Assembly: GCA_023430145.1 (NCBI GenBank)
Contig: JAEZCD010000122.1
Location: 1-18,465, forward strand
Direction: 5' to 3'
Origin: Pseudomonadota bacterium
GTDB taxonomy: Bacteria > Pseudomonadota > Alphaproteobacteria > Rhizobiales > Methylopilaceae
DNA: 18,465 bases
The position numbers and the translations under genes were made by a program. The notes below the pieces were generated by a model. The model saw nothing but the letters and a program-made list of their open reading frames with translations. It ran no database searches and was not told the origin of the DNA. Every line of letters starts with the position of its first letter. Position 1 is the stretch's first letter. Positions 1-7,226 of this stretch are shown here, piece by piece.

Positions 1-139
1 GCTGCGGCCGGTCGGCGAGGGCGTCACCGCCGCCTGCCACTATGCCGACGAGCTGGCGCTGGAGGGCGCCTTCGTCGAGGCCGCCGCCGCCCCGCCGCCG
101 CGCTTCCCCTCTCACGCGCCTCCAGGACCGATCTCATGA
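1..139 (+). CDS. 3' end of an unrecognised gene (partial)
   Basis: An open frame enters the window (codons begin at base 2) and ends at TGA 137-139, leaving about 45 C-terminal residues that include the string CHYADELALEGAFVEA and a proline/alanine-rich tail. The stop overlaps the ATG of the next gene in an ATGA arrangement, the usual sign of translational coupling, so I treat the frame as a real gene end. I do not recognise the family from this tail. Context suggests it belongs to the same plus-strand unit as the isomerase-like and binding-protein-like genes. Confidence 0.55.
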   Translation, partial: LRPVGEGVTAACHYADELALEGAFVEAAAAPPPRFPSHAPPGPIS

Positions 140-972
140 AGCTGAGCTTCAGCACTCTCGGCTGCCCCAACTGGTCGTTCGACGACATTCTCCGCAAGGG
201 ACCGGAATACGGCTTCGAGGGCGTCGCCTTTCGTGCGCTGGGCGGTGCGCTGGATCTGACCAAGGCGCCGGAGTTCGCGCCCGGCGAGCGCGCCCGATCC
301 CGCGCGCGTCTCGCCGAGGCCGGCCTCGCCGCCAGCATGATCTGCACCTCGGCAAAGATGCTGATCGCCGATCCCGAGGAGCTCGAGGCGAGCCAGCGCT
401 CGGCCGAGGCGCACATCGATCTCGCCGCCGATCTCGGCTGCCCGAGCATCCGCGTCTTCGGCGGCCCGATCGCGCCCGGCGTCTCGCACGCCGCGGCGAT
501 CCACCGGGCGGCGGAGCGGCTGCGGCGGCTCGGCGATCATGCTGCGACGACCGGTGTCCTCGTCCTCCTCGAGACGCACGACGATTTTCTGCGGCCCGAT
601 TTCGTCCGCCGGGTGATGGAAGCGACGGCGCATCCGAACGTCGGCGTGCTCTGGGACATCGGCGAGCAGGCGCGCATCGTCGGCCGCCGGGCCGAGGAAG
701 TGTGGGCGAATCTCGGGCCGTGGATCCGCGCTTGCGACCTGAAGGATTCGGTCACCGATCTCTCGGCGCCGATGGGCTACCGCTTCGTTCCGACAGGCGA
801 GGGCGAGCTGCCGCTCACCGACGCGCTGAACCTCCTCGTGCGTGAAAACTATGACGGCTGGCTGACGTTCGAGTGGGAGAAGCGCTGGCAGCCCGACATC
901 GCCGAGCCGGAAATCGTCTTCCCGCATTTCACGCGCACCGTGCGCGGCATGCTCGCGCGCGCGGCGGCCTGA
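136..972 (+). CDS. sugar phosphate isomerase/epimerase-type TIM-barrel protein
   Basis: A 278-residue protein of the xylose-isomerase-like/AP-endonuclease-2 TIM-barrel superfamily, whose members isomerise or epimerise sugars, inosose or hydroxypyruvate using a divalent metal. It begins MKLSFSTLGCPNWSF, a typical first strand. Probable metal-site acidic residues are Glu146 (LLETHDDF), Asp174 (VLWDIGEQ) and Glu246 (TFEWEKRW). The usual His of the HxKD strand appears as Asp201 (ACDLKDS), and the WDxxH His is also missing, so metal binding may differ from the textbook site. Length is normal. The ATG overlaps the preceding stop (ATGA), and the next gene starts 8 bp after this stop. Superfamily membership is clear; the substrate cannot be read from sequence. 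The kinase/aldolase operon in the same window suggests a carbohydrate role, but it lies on the other strand. Confidence 0.85.
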   Translation: MKLSFSTLGCPNWSFDDILRKGPEYGFEGVAFRALGGALDLTKAPEFAPGERARSRARLAEAGLAASMICTSAKMLIADPEELEASQRSAEAHIDLAADLGCPSIRVFGGPIAPGVSHAAAIHRAAERLRRLGDHAATTGVLVLLETHDDFLRPDFVRRVMEATAHPNVGVLWDIGEQARIVGRRAEEVWANLGPWIRACDLKDSVTDLSAPMGYRFVPTGEGELPLTDALNLLVRENYDGWLTFEWEKRWQPDIAEPEIVFPHFTRTVRGMLARAAA

Positions 973-980
973 GGCTTCCC

Positions 981-2153
981 GTGCGGCTGCGCGGGATGAC
1001 CTGGGATCACCCGCGCGGCTTCGAACCGCTTGCGGCGACGGCGGCGATCTGGCGCGAGAAGACCGGCGTCGAGGTCCTCTGGGAGCGCCGCTCGCTGCAG
1101 GACTTCGAGGCCTATCCGGTGCGCGACCTCGCGCGCCGCTACGATCTCGTCGTCATCGACCACCCGCATGTCGGCCAGCTCTGTGCCGAGGGCTGCCTCG
1201 TACCGCTCGATGCGCCGGAGCGCGCCGGGCTGCTCGCGGATCTGGAGCGATGCAGCGTCGGTCCCTCCTTCGCGAGCTATCGCTGGCAGGGGCGCCAATG
1301 GGCGCTGCCGGTCGATGCCGCGGCCCAGGTGCTGGCCTTTCGCCCCGATTTGCTCGAGGCACCGCCTGCCTCCTGGGACGAGGTCTTCCGGCTCGCCGAG
1401 CGCGGCCGCGTGCTGCTGCCGATGCGCAATCCGCACGCGTTGATGGTCTTCTATACGCTCGCCGCAAATCTCGGCCGGACTTGCGGGTCAGCGGAGGGGG
1501 CGTTCGTGGATCCGGAGGTCGGCGCAGAAGCTCTCGAGACGATGCGACGGCTCTTGCGCTCGACCGGAGCGGATTGTTTCGCCCTCGACCCGATCGCCGC
1601 TTCCGAGCTGCTCGCCTCGGCGCAATCGGGCTATGCGCTGATCCCGCTCGTCTACGGCTATTGCACCTATGCCCGCGAGAGCTTTCGCGAGCGCCGCCTC
1701 GCCTTCGCCGACATTCCCTCGGCCGGGCGGGGACCGGTCGGCGCGACGCTGGGCGGGACGGGGATCGCCGTGTCCGCCTTCTGCCGCGAGCCGCAGGCGG
1801 CGATCGTGCATGCGTTCTGGCTCGCCTCGGAGGCGGTCCAGCGCGGTCCCTATGCCGCCGCCGGCGGGCAGCCAGCGCATGCCGCCGCCTGGAGCGATCC
1901 TGCCGTGAATCGGCCCGTGGGCGGATTCTACACGGCCACGCGCCGGACGCTCGAGCAGGCCTATTTGCGGCCGCGTCACGACGGCTATATGGCCTTCCAG
2001 GCCGCTGCCTCGGCGCGCATCGAGGCGGGCCTGACGGCGAACGAGCGCTCGGACGTTCTCGTCGCTGCCCTCCAGTCGCTGGCCGCCATGAGGTTTGCTG
2101 GATCCGCTGGCGGTGGCCGCGACAGCGGTATCCGGTCTCGATCGATCGACTGA
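981..2153 (+). CDS. solute-binding-protein-like protein without signal peptide
   Basis: A 390-residue protein resembling family 1 extracellular solute-binding proteins (sugar type). The start MRLRGMTWDHPRGFEPL and the segment DLVVIDHPHVGQL look like a class known in rhizobia-like bacteria that binds ligands but stays in the cytoplasm. I chose GTG 981 because GAGG lies 6 bp upstream and the spacing from the isomerase stop is 8 bp; ATG 996 is the alternative. Neither start gives a hydrophobic signal segment or lipobox, and residue 1 is already close to the first beta strand. No permease or ATPase gene adjoins it on this strand. It may be a cytosolic ligand sensor or buffer working with the adjacent isomerase-like protein; that role is inference. 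An inverted repeat straddles the stop codon. Confidence 0.75.
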   Translation: MRLRGMTWDHPRGFEPLAATAAIWREKTGVEVLWERRSLQDFEAYPVRDLARRYDLVVIDHPHVGQLCAEGCLVPLDAPERAGLLADLERCSVGPSFASYRWQGRQWALPVDAAAQVLAFRPDLLEAPPASWDEVFRLAERGRVLLPMRNPHALMVFYTLAANLGRTCGSAEGAFVDPEVGAEALETMRRLLRSTGADCFALDPIAASELLASAQSGYALIPLVYGYCTYARESFRERRLAFADIPSAGRGPVGATLGGTGIAVSAFCREPQAAIVHAFWLASEAVQRGPYAAAGGQPAHAAAWSDPAVNRPVGGFYTATRRTLEQAYLRPRHDGYMAFQAAASARIEAGLTANERSDVLVAALQSLAAMRFAGSAGGGRDSGIRSRSID

Positions 2154-2173
2154 ATGAAGCCTTCGAGACCGGA
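2131..2173. repeat. 11-bp inverted repeat across the stop of the binding-protein-like gene
   Basis: TCCGGTCTCGA at 2131-2141 is perfectly repeated in inverse at 2163-2173, with a 21-nt spacer that contains the TGA at 2151-2153. It sits between two convergent genes. It could be a transcription-terminating or mRNA-stabilising hairpin, but no T run follows on either side, so a standard intrinsic terminator is not supported. Confidence 0.5.
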
Positions 2174-2324
2174 GCGCCGATCGCACCGGCTAACCGCCGG
2201 AGCGGCGCAAGTCGTGCCGATGCTTAGATTGGTCGGTGGGCGAGTGATCTGCCGACTCCGGATCGGACGGAATGGAACCAGGTCGCCAGTGCCTCGGGAT
2301 GGGGCGCAGGCGCCGCGCAGGGCT

Positions 2325-3677
2325 TCATCGCATGGCGAACAGCTCCTGATGGAACCGCTCCTCCGCGGCAAGGCCGTGCGCGGCAAAGTCCTCCCGCAGC
2401 GCCTTGCCGAAGCCGGGCGGTCCGCAGAACCAGATGCCGGCGTCCCGCCAATCCGGCACGGCGGCGCGGATGCGGTCACCGGTCAGAAGGCCATCGCGCG
2501 CATCGACCAGGACATGCAGACGGGCATGCGCAGCCGCCGCGTCCGCCTGCAGCTTTGCGAGCGCCGTCTCGTCATAGTCGGCGGTCGTGTGAAACAAGTC
2601 GACCGCCGGGATGGGCGAGTCCGCATCGGCCTGATGCTTCTGCGCACGGCTCTTCATCGCGGCGATGAAGGGGGTAATGCCGATGCCGCCGCCGATCCAG
2701 ATCTGGCGCGTCTGGCCGTCGTCGAAGTCGAAGCAGCCATAGGGCCCCTCGATCTCGACGGTCTGCCCGACGCGCAGCTTCTCGCGCAGCCGGCTGGTGT
2801 GGTCGCCGAGCTCCTTGGTGACGAAGGTGATCCGGCGATCCTCGTCGTCCCATCTCGAGGCGATGGTGTAGGGATGGGCACCCTCGGAGGCATCGGAGGT
2901 CGCGAAGGCGAACTGTCCCGGCTTGTGGCCTGGCCAACCCTGCGGCACCTCGATCTCGGTTTCGAGCACGCGCACGCCGGGATAATAATGGAGCGCCGCG
3001 ATCGTGCCCCGAAACTGGCGGCCGGCGCCGACCCGACGCAGCAGCACGATCACCGCCGCATAGCAGCCTGCGGCGAGCAAAAGCGCCATCACTGGCCCGA
3101 CCGGCGATGCCCAGGCGTCGAAGTCGATCAGAACGACCGAATGAAATGCCAGCAACAGATAGGTTATGGCAAGCAACCGATGCGTCTTGTAGAATAGACG
3201 GTACGGAAAATACTTGACGAGAGCCAATATAACGAGCAGCACGGTGGCATAGAACGCCCATTCGCCGACGCCCTCCGCCGGGCCGCGCAGGCTGGCGAAG
3301 AATGCCTCGACCGGGTCCGTGAGCGGGGGCCGCGCGCCGCGCGCCGGCCGTTCGAGCAAGCCCCATCCGACCGCCCATTTCGGCCCTTGGCTCGAGAGCC
3401 AATGGACGACGGCGACGACGAGGGCCGCGATCCCGAGCCATTTGTGAAGGCGGTACATCTTGTCCAGCCCGCCGAGCCAGCGCTCCGGCCAGCGCGGCCG
3501 CAAGGCGAGGATCATCGCCACGCTCATCGCACCCATGGCGACGGTGCCGCTGTACTGGACCATGGCGCCGCGCAGCGCCATGAAACTCTCCGCCTGAAGT
3601 CCCGAAGGGTCGGCCGCCAGCCACGAGAGGCTCAGCAATACGAGCAGAGCCCAGAAGGCGATCTTGATCGGACGCAT
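2325..3677 (-). CDS. ferric-reductase-like transmembrane flavocytochrome
   Basis: A 450-residue membrane oxidoreductase that should pass electrons from NAD(P)H through FAD to two hemes in the membrane. The N-terminal half (about residues 1-215) holds six or so hydrophobic helices of the ferric-reductase-like domain. Two helix pairs carry bis-heme histidines: His78/His92 and His166/His179. Then come an FAD-binding domain with HPYTIAS (268-274) and a nucleotide-binding domain with GGGIGITPF (329-337) and CGPPGFG (418-424). The acceptor could be ferric siderophore, oxygen or another metal; I cannot tell. I chose ATG 3677 because the first helix (IKIAFWALLVLLSLSWL) starts immediately after it; the ribosome site there is weak, and upstream codons in frame look non-coding. 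An AT-rich patch with rare codons lies at about 3120-3240. The gene is convergent with the upstream plus-strand unit. Confidence 0.88.
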   Translation of the reverse strand: MRPIKIAFWALLVLLSLSWLAADPSGLQAESFMALRGAMVQYSGTVAMGAMSVAMILALRPRWPERWLGGLDKMYRLHKWLGIAALVVAVVHWLSSQGPKWAVGWGLLERPARGARPPLTDPVEAFFASLRGPAEGVGEWAFYATVLLVILALVKYFPYRLFYKTHRLLAITYLLLAFHSVVLIDFDAWASPVGPVMALLLAAGCYAAVIVLLRRVGAGRQFRGTIAALHYYPGVRVLETEIEVPQGWPGHKPGQFAFATSDASEGAHPYTIASRWDDEDRRITFVTKELGDHTSRLREKLRVGQTVEIEGPYGCFDFDDGQTRQIWIGGGIGITPFIAAMKSRAQKHQADADSPIPAVDLFHTTADYDETALAKLQADAAAAHARLHVLVDARDGLLTGDRIRAAVPDWRDAGIWFCGPPGFGKALREDFAAHGLAAEERFHQELFAMR

Positions 3678-3745
3678 GGCAGTCGACGGTCGTTCCAGGG
3701 AGCCGAACCCTGTATGTCGTAGCGCCCGGGCGTCATTGACCTGCC

Positions 3746-4009
3746 TCAAGCGGGCGGCGGGTGGCGCGCCTCTTCGCGCAGCTTCCGCCTCCAGCGCTGG
3801 CGCAGCACGCCGGGACGGACGCCGTGCCGGTCCTCGACAAACGCCGCATCGACGATCCGGTCGGTGCGGAAATGCCGGAAGTCCTGGCGCAGCTCGTACC
3901 ATGCGGCGAGCATTCGCGCTTCGTCGAAGAAGCCGACGATCACCGGCCAGATTACGCGCTGCGTCAGCTCGCCGCGCTCGTCACGGTCGATGCCGGCAGT
4001 GATGCGGGG
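3746..4009 (-). pseudogene. 3' remnant of a YafY-family WYL-domain regulator
   Basis: The frame reads ITAGIDRDERGEL, then TQRVIWPVIVGFFDEARM, LAAWYELRQDFRHFRTDRI and a basic tail ending at TGA 3748-3746. This is the characteristic C-terminal half of YafY-type transcriptional repressors (HTH plus WYL domain, usually about 230 residues). Only about 88 residues remain: there is no helix-turn-helix, no start codon with a ribosome site (a GTG at 3943 is internal), and the frame is cut off at the stop codon of the hydroxyacid dehydrogenase (4012-4010). I see no N-terminal half elsewhere in the window. The gene was evidently broken by a rearrangement at about 4010. It lies 68 bp upstream of the ferric-reductase-like gene, a possible former target. 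Confidence 0.72.
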
Positions 4010-4945
4010 TCAGCCTTCCTTCAGGTGCCGCGCGACGTTGCGGACCGTGAGCCAGGACACCCGCTCGTTCGACTCCTGCGTCACGCCGGCGATGTGCGGG
4101 GTCAGGATCAGGTTCGGGACCTCCTTGAACCGGGCGCCGGTCTCCGCGGTCAGGGGCTCGGCGTCGAAGACGTCGAGCGCCGCGCCGCCGAGCTTTCCCG
4201 CACGCAGGGCCTCGACCAGCGCCGCCTCGTCGACGACGCCGCCGCGCGCGGCATTGATGACGATCGCCCCCGGCTTCATGGCGGCGAGCGCGTCTCTGCC
4301 GATCATCCCCCGCGTCTTCGGCGTCAGCGGGACATGCAGCGAGACGACGTCCGCCGTGGACAGCAGCGCCTCGAGCGATACCGGCGAGACTTTCCCCCAG
4401 GCTTGCGTCCAAACCGGCGCGTCGGCGGGCACGAACGGATCGTAGGCCACGACATCCATGCCGAGCGCGACCGCCCGGCGCGCCGTCTCGCGGGCGATCG
4501 AGCCATAGCCGACGAGGCCCAAGAGCTTGCCCGAGATCTCGCGGCCGGTGAGGCGGTTGCGCGGCCAGCCGCCGCCGGCGACTTCTCCGGTCGAGAAGTA
4601 TGCGCCGCGCAATAGCATCATGGCCGTCGCCAGCACGTATTCCGCCACCGAGACGTCGTTGGCACCGGAGGCCGGATAGACCGCGATGCCGCGCGCCTCG
4701 CAGGCCTCGAGATCGATATTGTCGAGGCCGACGCCGAGCCGCCCGACCACTTTCAGCAGCGGTGCCGCCTCGAGCAGCGCGCCGCGCACCTGCGTGCGGT
4801 TGCGGACGATCAGCCCGGTCGCCTCGCGCAAGGCTTCCGCGAGATCGTCCGGCCGGTCGACCAGTGTGGGGTCGTAGAGGACGCGATGGTCCTCGAGCCC
4901 CTCGGACACGGCCCGTTCGCTCATGAATTCGGAAATGACGATCAT
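4010..4945 (-). CDS. NAD-dependent D-2-hydroxyacid dehydrogenase
   Basis: A 311-residue member of the D-isomer-specific 2-hydroxyacid dehydrogenase family (SerA/glyoxylate reductase/sulfolactate dehydrogenase relatives), which interconverts 2-hydroxyacids and 2-ketoacids with NAD(H). The nucleotide fold has GLVGYGSIA (143-151) with Asp169 ending the second strand, suggesting NAD over NADP. The catalytic trio is present: Arg234 (NAARGGVVDE), Glu263 (DVFDAEPL) and His284 (LTPHIAG). It lacks the ACT domain of long SerA forms. ATG 4945 has a strong ribosome site (GAGGAAGAG). It is the last gene of the operon, 31 bp after the dehydratase gene. Its stop sits directly against a broken YafY remnant, so the operon end coincides with a rearrangement point. 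Exact substrate unknown; sulfolactate, glycerate or a sugar-acid breakdown product are candidates. Confidence 0.88.
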   Translation of the reverse strand: MIVISEFMSERAVSEGLEDHRVLYDPTLVDRPDDLAEALREATGLIVRNRTQVRGALLEAAPLLKVVGRLGVGLDNIDLEACEARGIAVYPASGANDVSVAEYVLATAMMLLRGAYFSTGEVAGGGWPRNRLTGREISGKLLGLVGYGSIARETARRAVALGMDVVAYDPFVPADAPVWTQAWGKVSPVSLEALLSTADVVSLHVPLTPKTRGMIGRDALAAMKPGAIVINAARGGVVDEAALVEALRAGKLGGAALDVFDAEPLTAETGARFKEVPNLILTPHIAGVTQESNERVSWLTVRNVARHLKEG

Positions 4946-4976
4946 CGCTCTTCCTCGGCGTACCGGCGCGCGCGGA

Positions 4977-6098
4977 TCACAATCGGACCCGATACCGTTC
5001 GAAGTCTTCCATCGGCACCTCGATGCCCAGCCCCGAACCGGCCGGCAGGGCGATGGTTCCGTCGACGATGGGGCCCAGCCGGTCGAGGATCCTTTCCCGA
5101 AGGGGATTGGGGTTGGAGTCGATCTCCAGAAGGCCGTCGCCGCCCACGGCCGCGAGCAGGTGCAGGGAGGCGACGAGGCCGATGCCGCCGCCGAGCCAGT
5201 GCGGGCAATAGACGAGGTTTTCCGCCAGCGCCCTGCGGCAGATGGGCAGGCAGGCGGAGATGCCGCCCCACTTGCCGATGTCCGGCTGCAGGTAGCGCAG
5301 GCCCATGCCCGTGATCGCCGCTTCGAACGCGGACTCGCCGCGAATGTTCTCGCCGGCCGCGAGCGGGATCGGTGAGCGCCGCGCGAGTTCCGCCCAGCGG
5401 CCCGGCTCGACATCGGCGCGCACCGGCTCCTCCAGCCATTGCGGCGCGAAGGGCGCGCACAAGTCCGCCATCTCGGCGGCCTCCTCGATGCTCCAGGCCT
5501 GGTTCGCGTCGATCATCAGCGCCCCGTCCTCGCCGACGAGCTCGCGCAGCGCGGCGAGGTTGCGCAGATCCGTCTCCCGTCCGAAGCCGACCTTGAGCTT
5601 GAACGCGCGGTATCCTTCGTCCCGCTTGGCCGCCACGACCCGCTCCGGCGCGTCCGGATTGATGCCGCTCGCATAGACCGGCACGCGGACCTTCCCGGCG
5701 CCGCCGAGGTGACGATGCAGCGGCTCGCCGGCGGCGCGGGCGGAGAGGTCCCACAGCGCGAGGTCGATGCCGGCGATGGCTTGCGCGATCGGGCCGGGCT
5801 CGCCGCTCTGGATCGCCAGCACCTCGGTGCGCGCGGTCAGCTCGCGAAAAACCTGCTGTGGCCCGTCCCAGGTCCGGCCGACCACGAGAGGCGCCAGCGT
5901 CTCGGCGATCAGCCGCGCCCGATGCTCGGCGCCGACGGTCGGAAAATTGCACCAGACCTCGCCCCAGCCCTCGGCACCGTCGGCATCGGTGGCGCGCACG
6001 AACAGAGCGGGCCGGTCGCGCATCGCGCCGAACGAGGCGACGAGCGGCACCTCGATCGGCGCGCGGTACACGAAGGCATCGATCCGGGCGACCTTCAT
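4977..6098 (-). CDS. mandelate racemase/muconate lactonizing enzyme family dehydratase
   Basis: A 373-residue enolase-superfamily enzyme, probably a sugar-acid dehydratase, with an N-terminal capping domain and a (beta/alpha)7-beta barrel. Mandelate-racemase-subgroup residues are in place: KLK 167-169 (FKLKVGFG), magnesium ligands Asp197 (MIDANQAW), Glu223 (WLEEPV) and Glu250 (LAAGEN), the Asp273/His300 dyad (QPDIGKWGG; CPHWLGGGIG) and Glu325 (LLEIDSNPNP). Such enzymes abstract the proton alpha to a carboxylate and often eliminate water to give a 2-keto-3-deoxy acid. The ATG overlaps the LacI stop (ATGA), so it is translationally coupled to the regulator. Its presence implies that an acid (aldonate or similar) occurs in the pathway. 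The precise substrate cannot be assigned without comparison to characterised subgroups. Confidence 0.9.
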   Translation of the reverse strand: MKVARIDAFVYRAPIEVPLVASFGAMRDRPALFVRATDADGAEGWGEVWCNFPTVGAEHRARLIAETLAPLVVGRTWDGPQQVFRELTARTEVLAIQSGEPGPIAQAIAGIDLALWDLSARAAGEPLHRHLGGAGKVRVPVYASGINPDAPERVVAAKRDEGYRAFKLKVGFGRETDLRNLAALRELVGEDGALMIDANQAWSIEEAAEMADLCAPFAPQWLEEPVRADVEPGRWAELARRSPIPLAAGENIRGESAFEAAITGMGLRYLQPDIGKWGGISACLPICRRALAENLVYCPHWLGGGIGLVASLHLLAAVGGDGLLEIDSNPNPLRERILDRLGPIVDGTIALPAGSGLGIEVPMEDFERYRVRL

Positions 6099-7177
6099 CG
6101 GCGTCTGCTTTCCCCGTCGCGCGGGCCGGGAGGAGGGGCGGTCGACTCGCGCACGACCAGCGAGAAATCTACCTCGTGATGCTGGATCGCCGGAACGCCG
6201 GCCAGCGTGCGGACGAGATATTCGCCCGCCCGCCGCCAGATCTCCTCGGTCGGCATGTGGATCGTCGTCAGGCTCGGATGCAGGTGGCGGCTCCATTCGA
6301 GATCGTCGAAGCCGACGATCGATACCTCGTCGGGCACCGCGATGCCGAGCTTGAGCGCCTCGAGCAGCACGCCATAGGCGATGGCGTCGTTGCCGCATAC
6401 CACGGCCGTCGGCCGCTCGGGCAGGGTCAGCATCACGCGCGCCGCGGCCCGCGCCTCGTCGAGCTTGTAGTTGACCTGGATGAACCACTCGGGGGGCGGC
6501 GTGGCGCCGGCCTCGCCGAGCACTTCGAGGACGCCGCGCACGCGCGCCTGGGCGCGGTCGTTGTTGCGCTGCATGGCGGCGACGATGCCGACCTTGCGAT
6601 GGCCGAGGCCGACGAGGTGGCGCGTGATGGCGCGCCCGGCGGCGGCATTGTCGACGCCGATGCTCGGACAGGGCTTCTCGGGCTCGTAGACGCCGACATG
6701 CACGAACGGGATGTTTTGTGCCGCGAGCAGCCGGTGCACCTCCTCGCGGTGCACGTCGCCGCGCAGGATCAGCCCGTCTATGCCGCGGCTGACGAGGTTG
6801 CGCGCCTGCTTCAGCTCCACGTCGAGGTCGTACTCGTTGGTGGACAGCAGCAGCAGGTAGTCCTTCGAGGCGAGGTAGGTCTGGAGCGCCTGCAGCCCCT
6901 GCGCGAACATCGCATTGTCGACCGTCGGGATGATGGCGCCGATGGTGCGCGTCCGCTTGACGGTGAGCGCCCGCGCCGACGCATCGGGGACGTAGCCGAT
7001 CTCCTCGATGACGGCGGCGATGCGGGCCCGGAGCTCCGGGCTGACCGCCTTCGGGTTGTTCAGCGAGCGCGATACGGTCGCCGCGGAGACGCCGGCCCGC
7101 TCCGCCACCATGCGCATGCCGGTGGCATGCGAAGTCCTCCGGGACCCGCGACGCCCACCCTCGCCAATCGGTTTCAT
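6095..7177 (-). CDS. LacI-family transcriptional regulator
   Basis: A 360-residue repressor of the LacI/GalR family. Residues 21-47 form the helix-turn-helix (MVAERAGVSAATVSRSLNNP), followed by the hinge helix (DASARALTVKRT) and a periplasmic-binding-protein-like effector domain (from TIGAIIPTVDNAMF onward; ICGND-type segment VVCGNDAIAYG; VSIVGFDD). It has a basic 20-residue N-terminal extension. ATG 7177 has a strong ribosome site (AAGGGAAGGA). The gene lies inside the operon, 49 bp after the aldolase gene and overlapping the dehydratase gene, so it is probably autoregulated. The perfect palindrome at 15159-15176, with the central CG typical of LacI-family operators, is the likely binding site. 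The inducer is presumably the transported sugar or an intermediate. Confidence 0.93.
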   Translation of the reverse strand: MKPIGEGGRRGSRRTSHATGMRMVAERAGVSAATVSRSLNNPKAVSPELRARIAAVIEEIGYVPDASARALTVKRTRTIGAIIPTVDNAMFAQGLQALQTYLASKDYLLLLSTNEYDLDVELKQARNLVSRGIDGLILRGDVHREEVHRLLAAQNIPFVHVGVYEPEKPCPSIGVDNAAAGRAITRHLVGLGHRKVGIVAAMQRNNDRAQARVRGVLEVLGEAGATPPPEWFIQVNYKLDEARAAARVMLTLPERPTAVVCGNDAIAYGVLLEALKLGIAVPDEVSIVGFDDLEWSRHLHPSLTTIHMPTEEIWRRAGEYLVRTLAGVPAIQHHEVDFSLVVRESTAPPPGPRDGESRRR

Positions 7178-7226
7178 TCCTTCCCTTCAGCGCCTTGCGA
7201 CAGGGCGCAGGCTCCTGGCTGTGCCA

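Noticed and set aside
42..845. Long plus-strand frame overlapping the isomerase-like gene
   Set aside because: Arginine/proline-rich shadow translation in another frame of a well-supported TIM-barrel gene.
2154..3197. Long plus-strand frame opposite the ferric-reductase-like gene
   Set aside because: Antisense to a gene with clear heme, FAD and nucleotide motifs; its own translation shows no domain.
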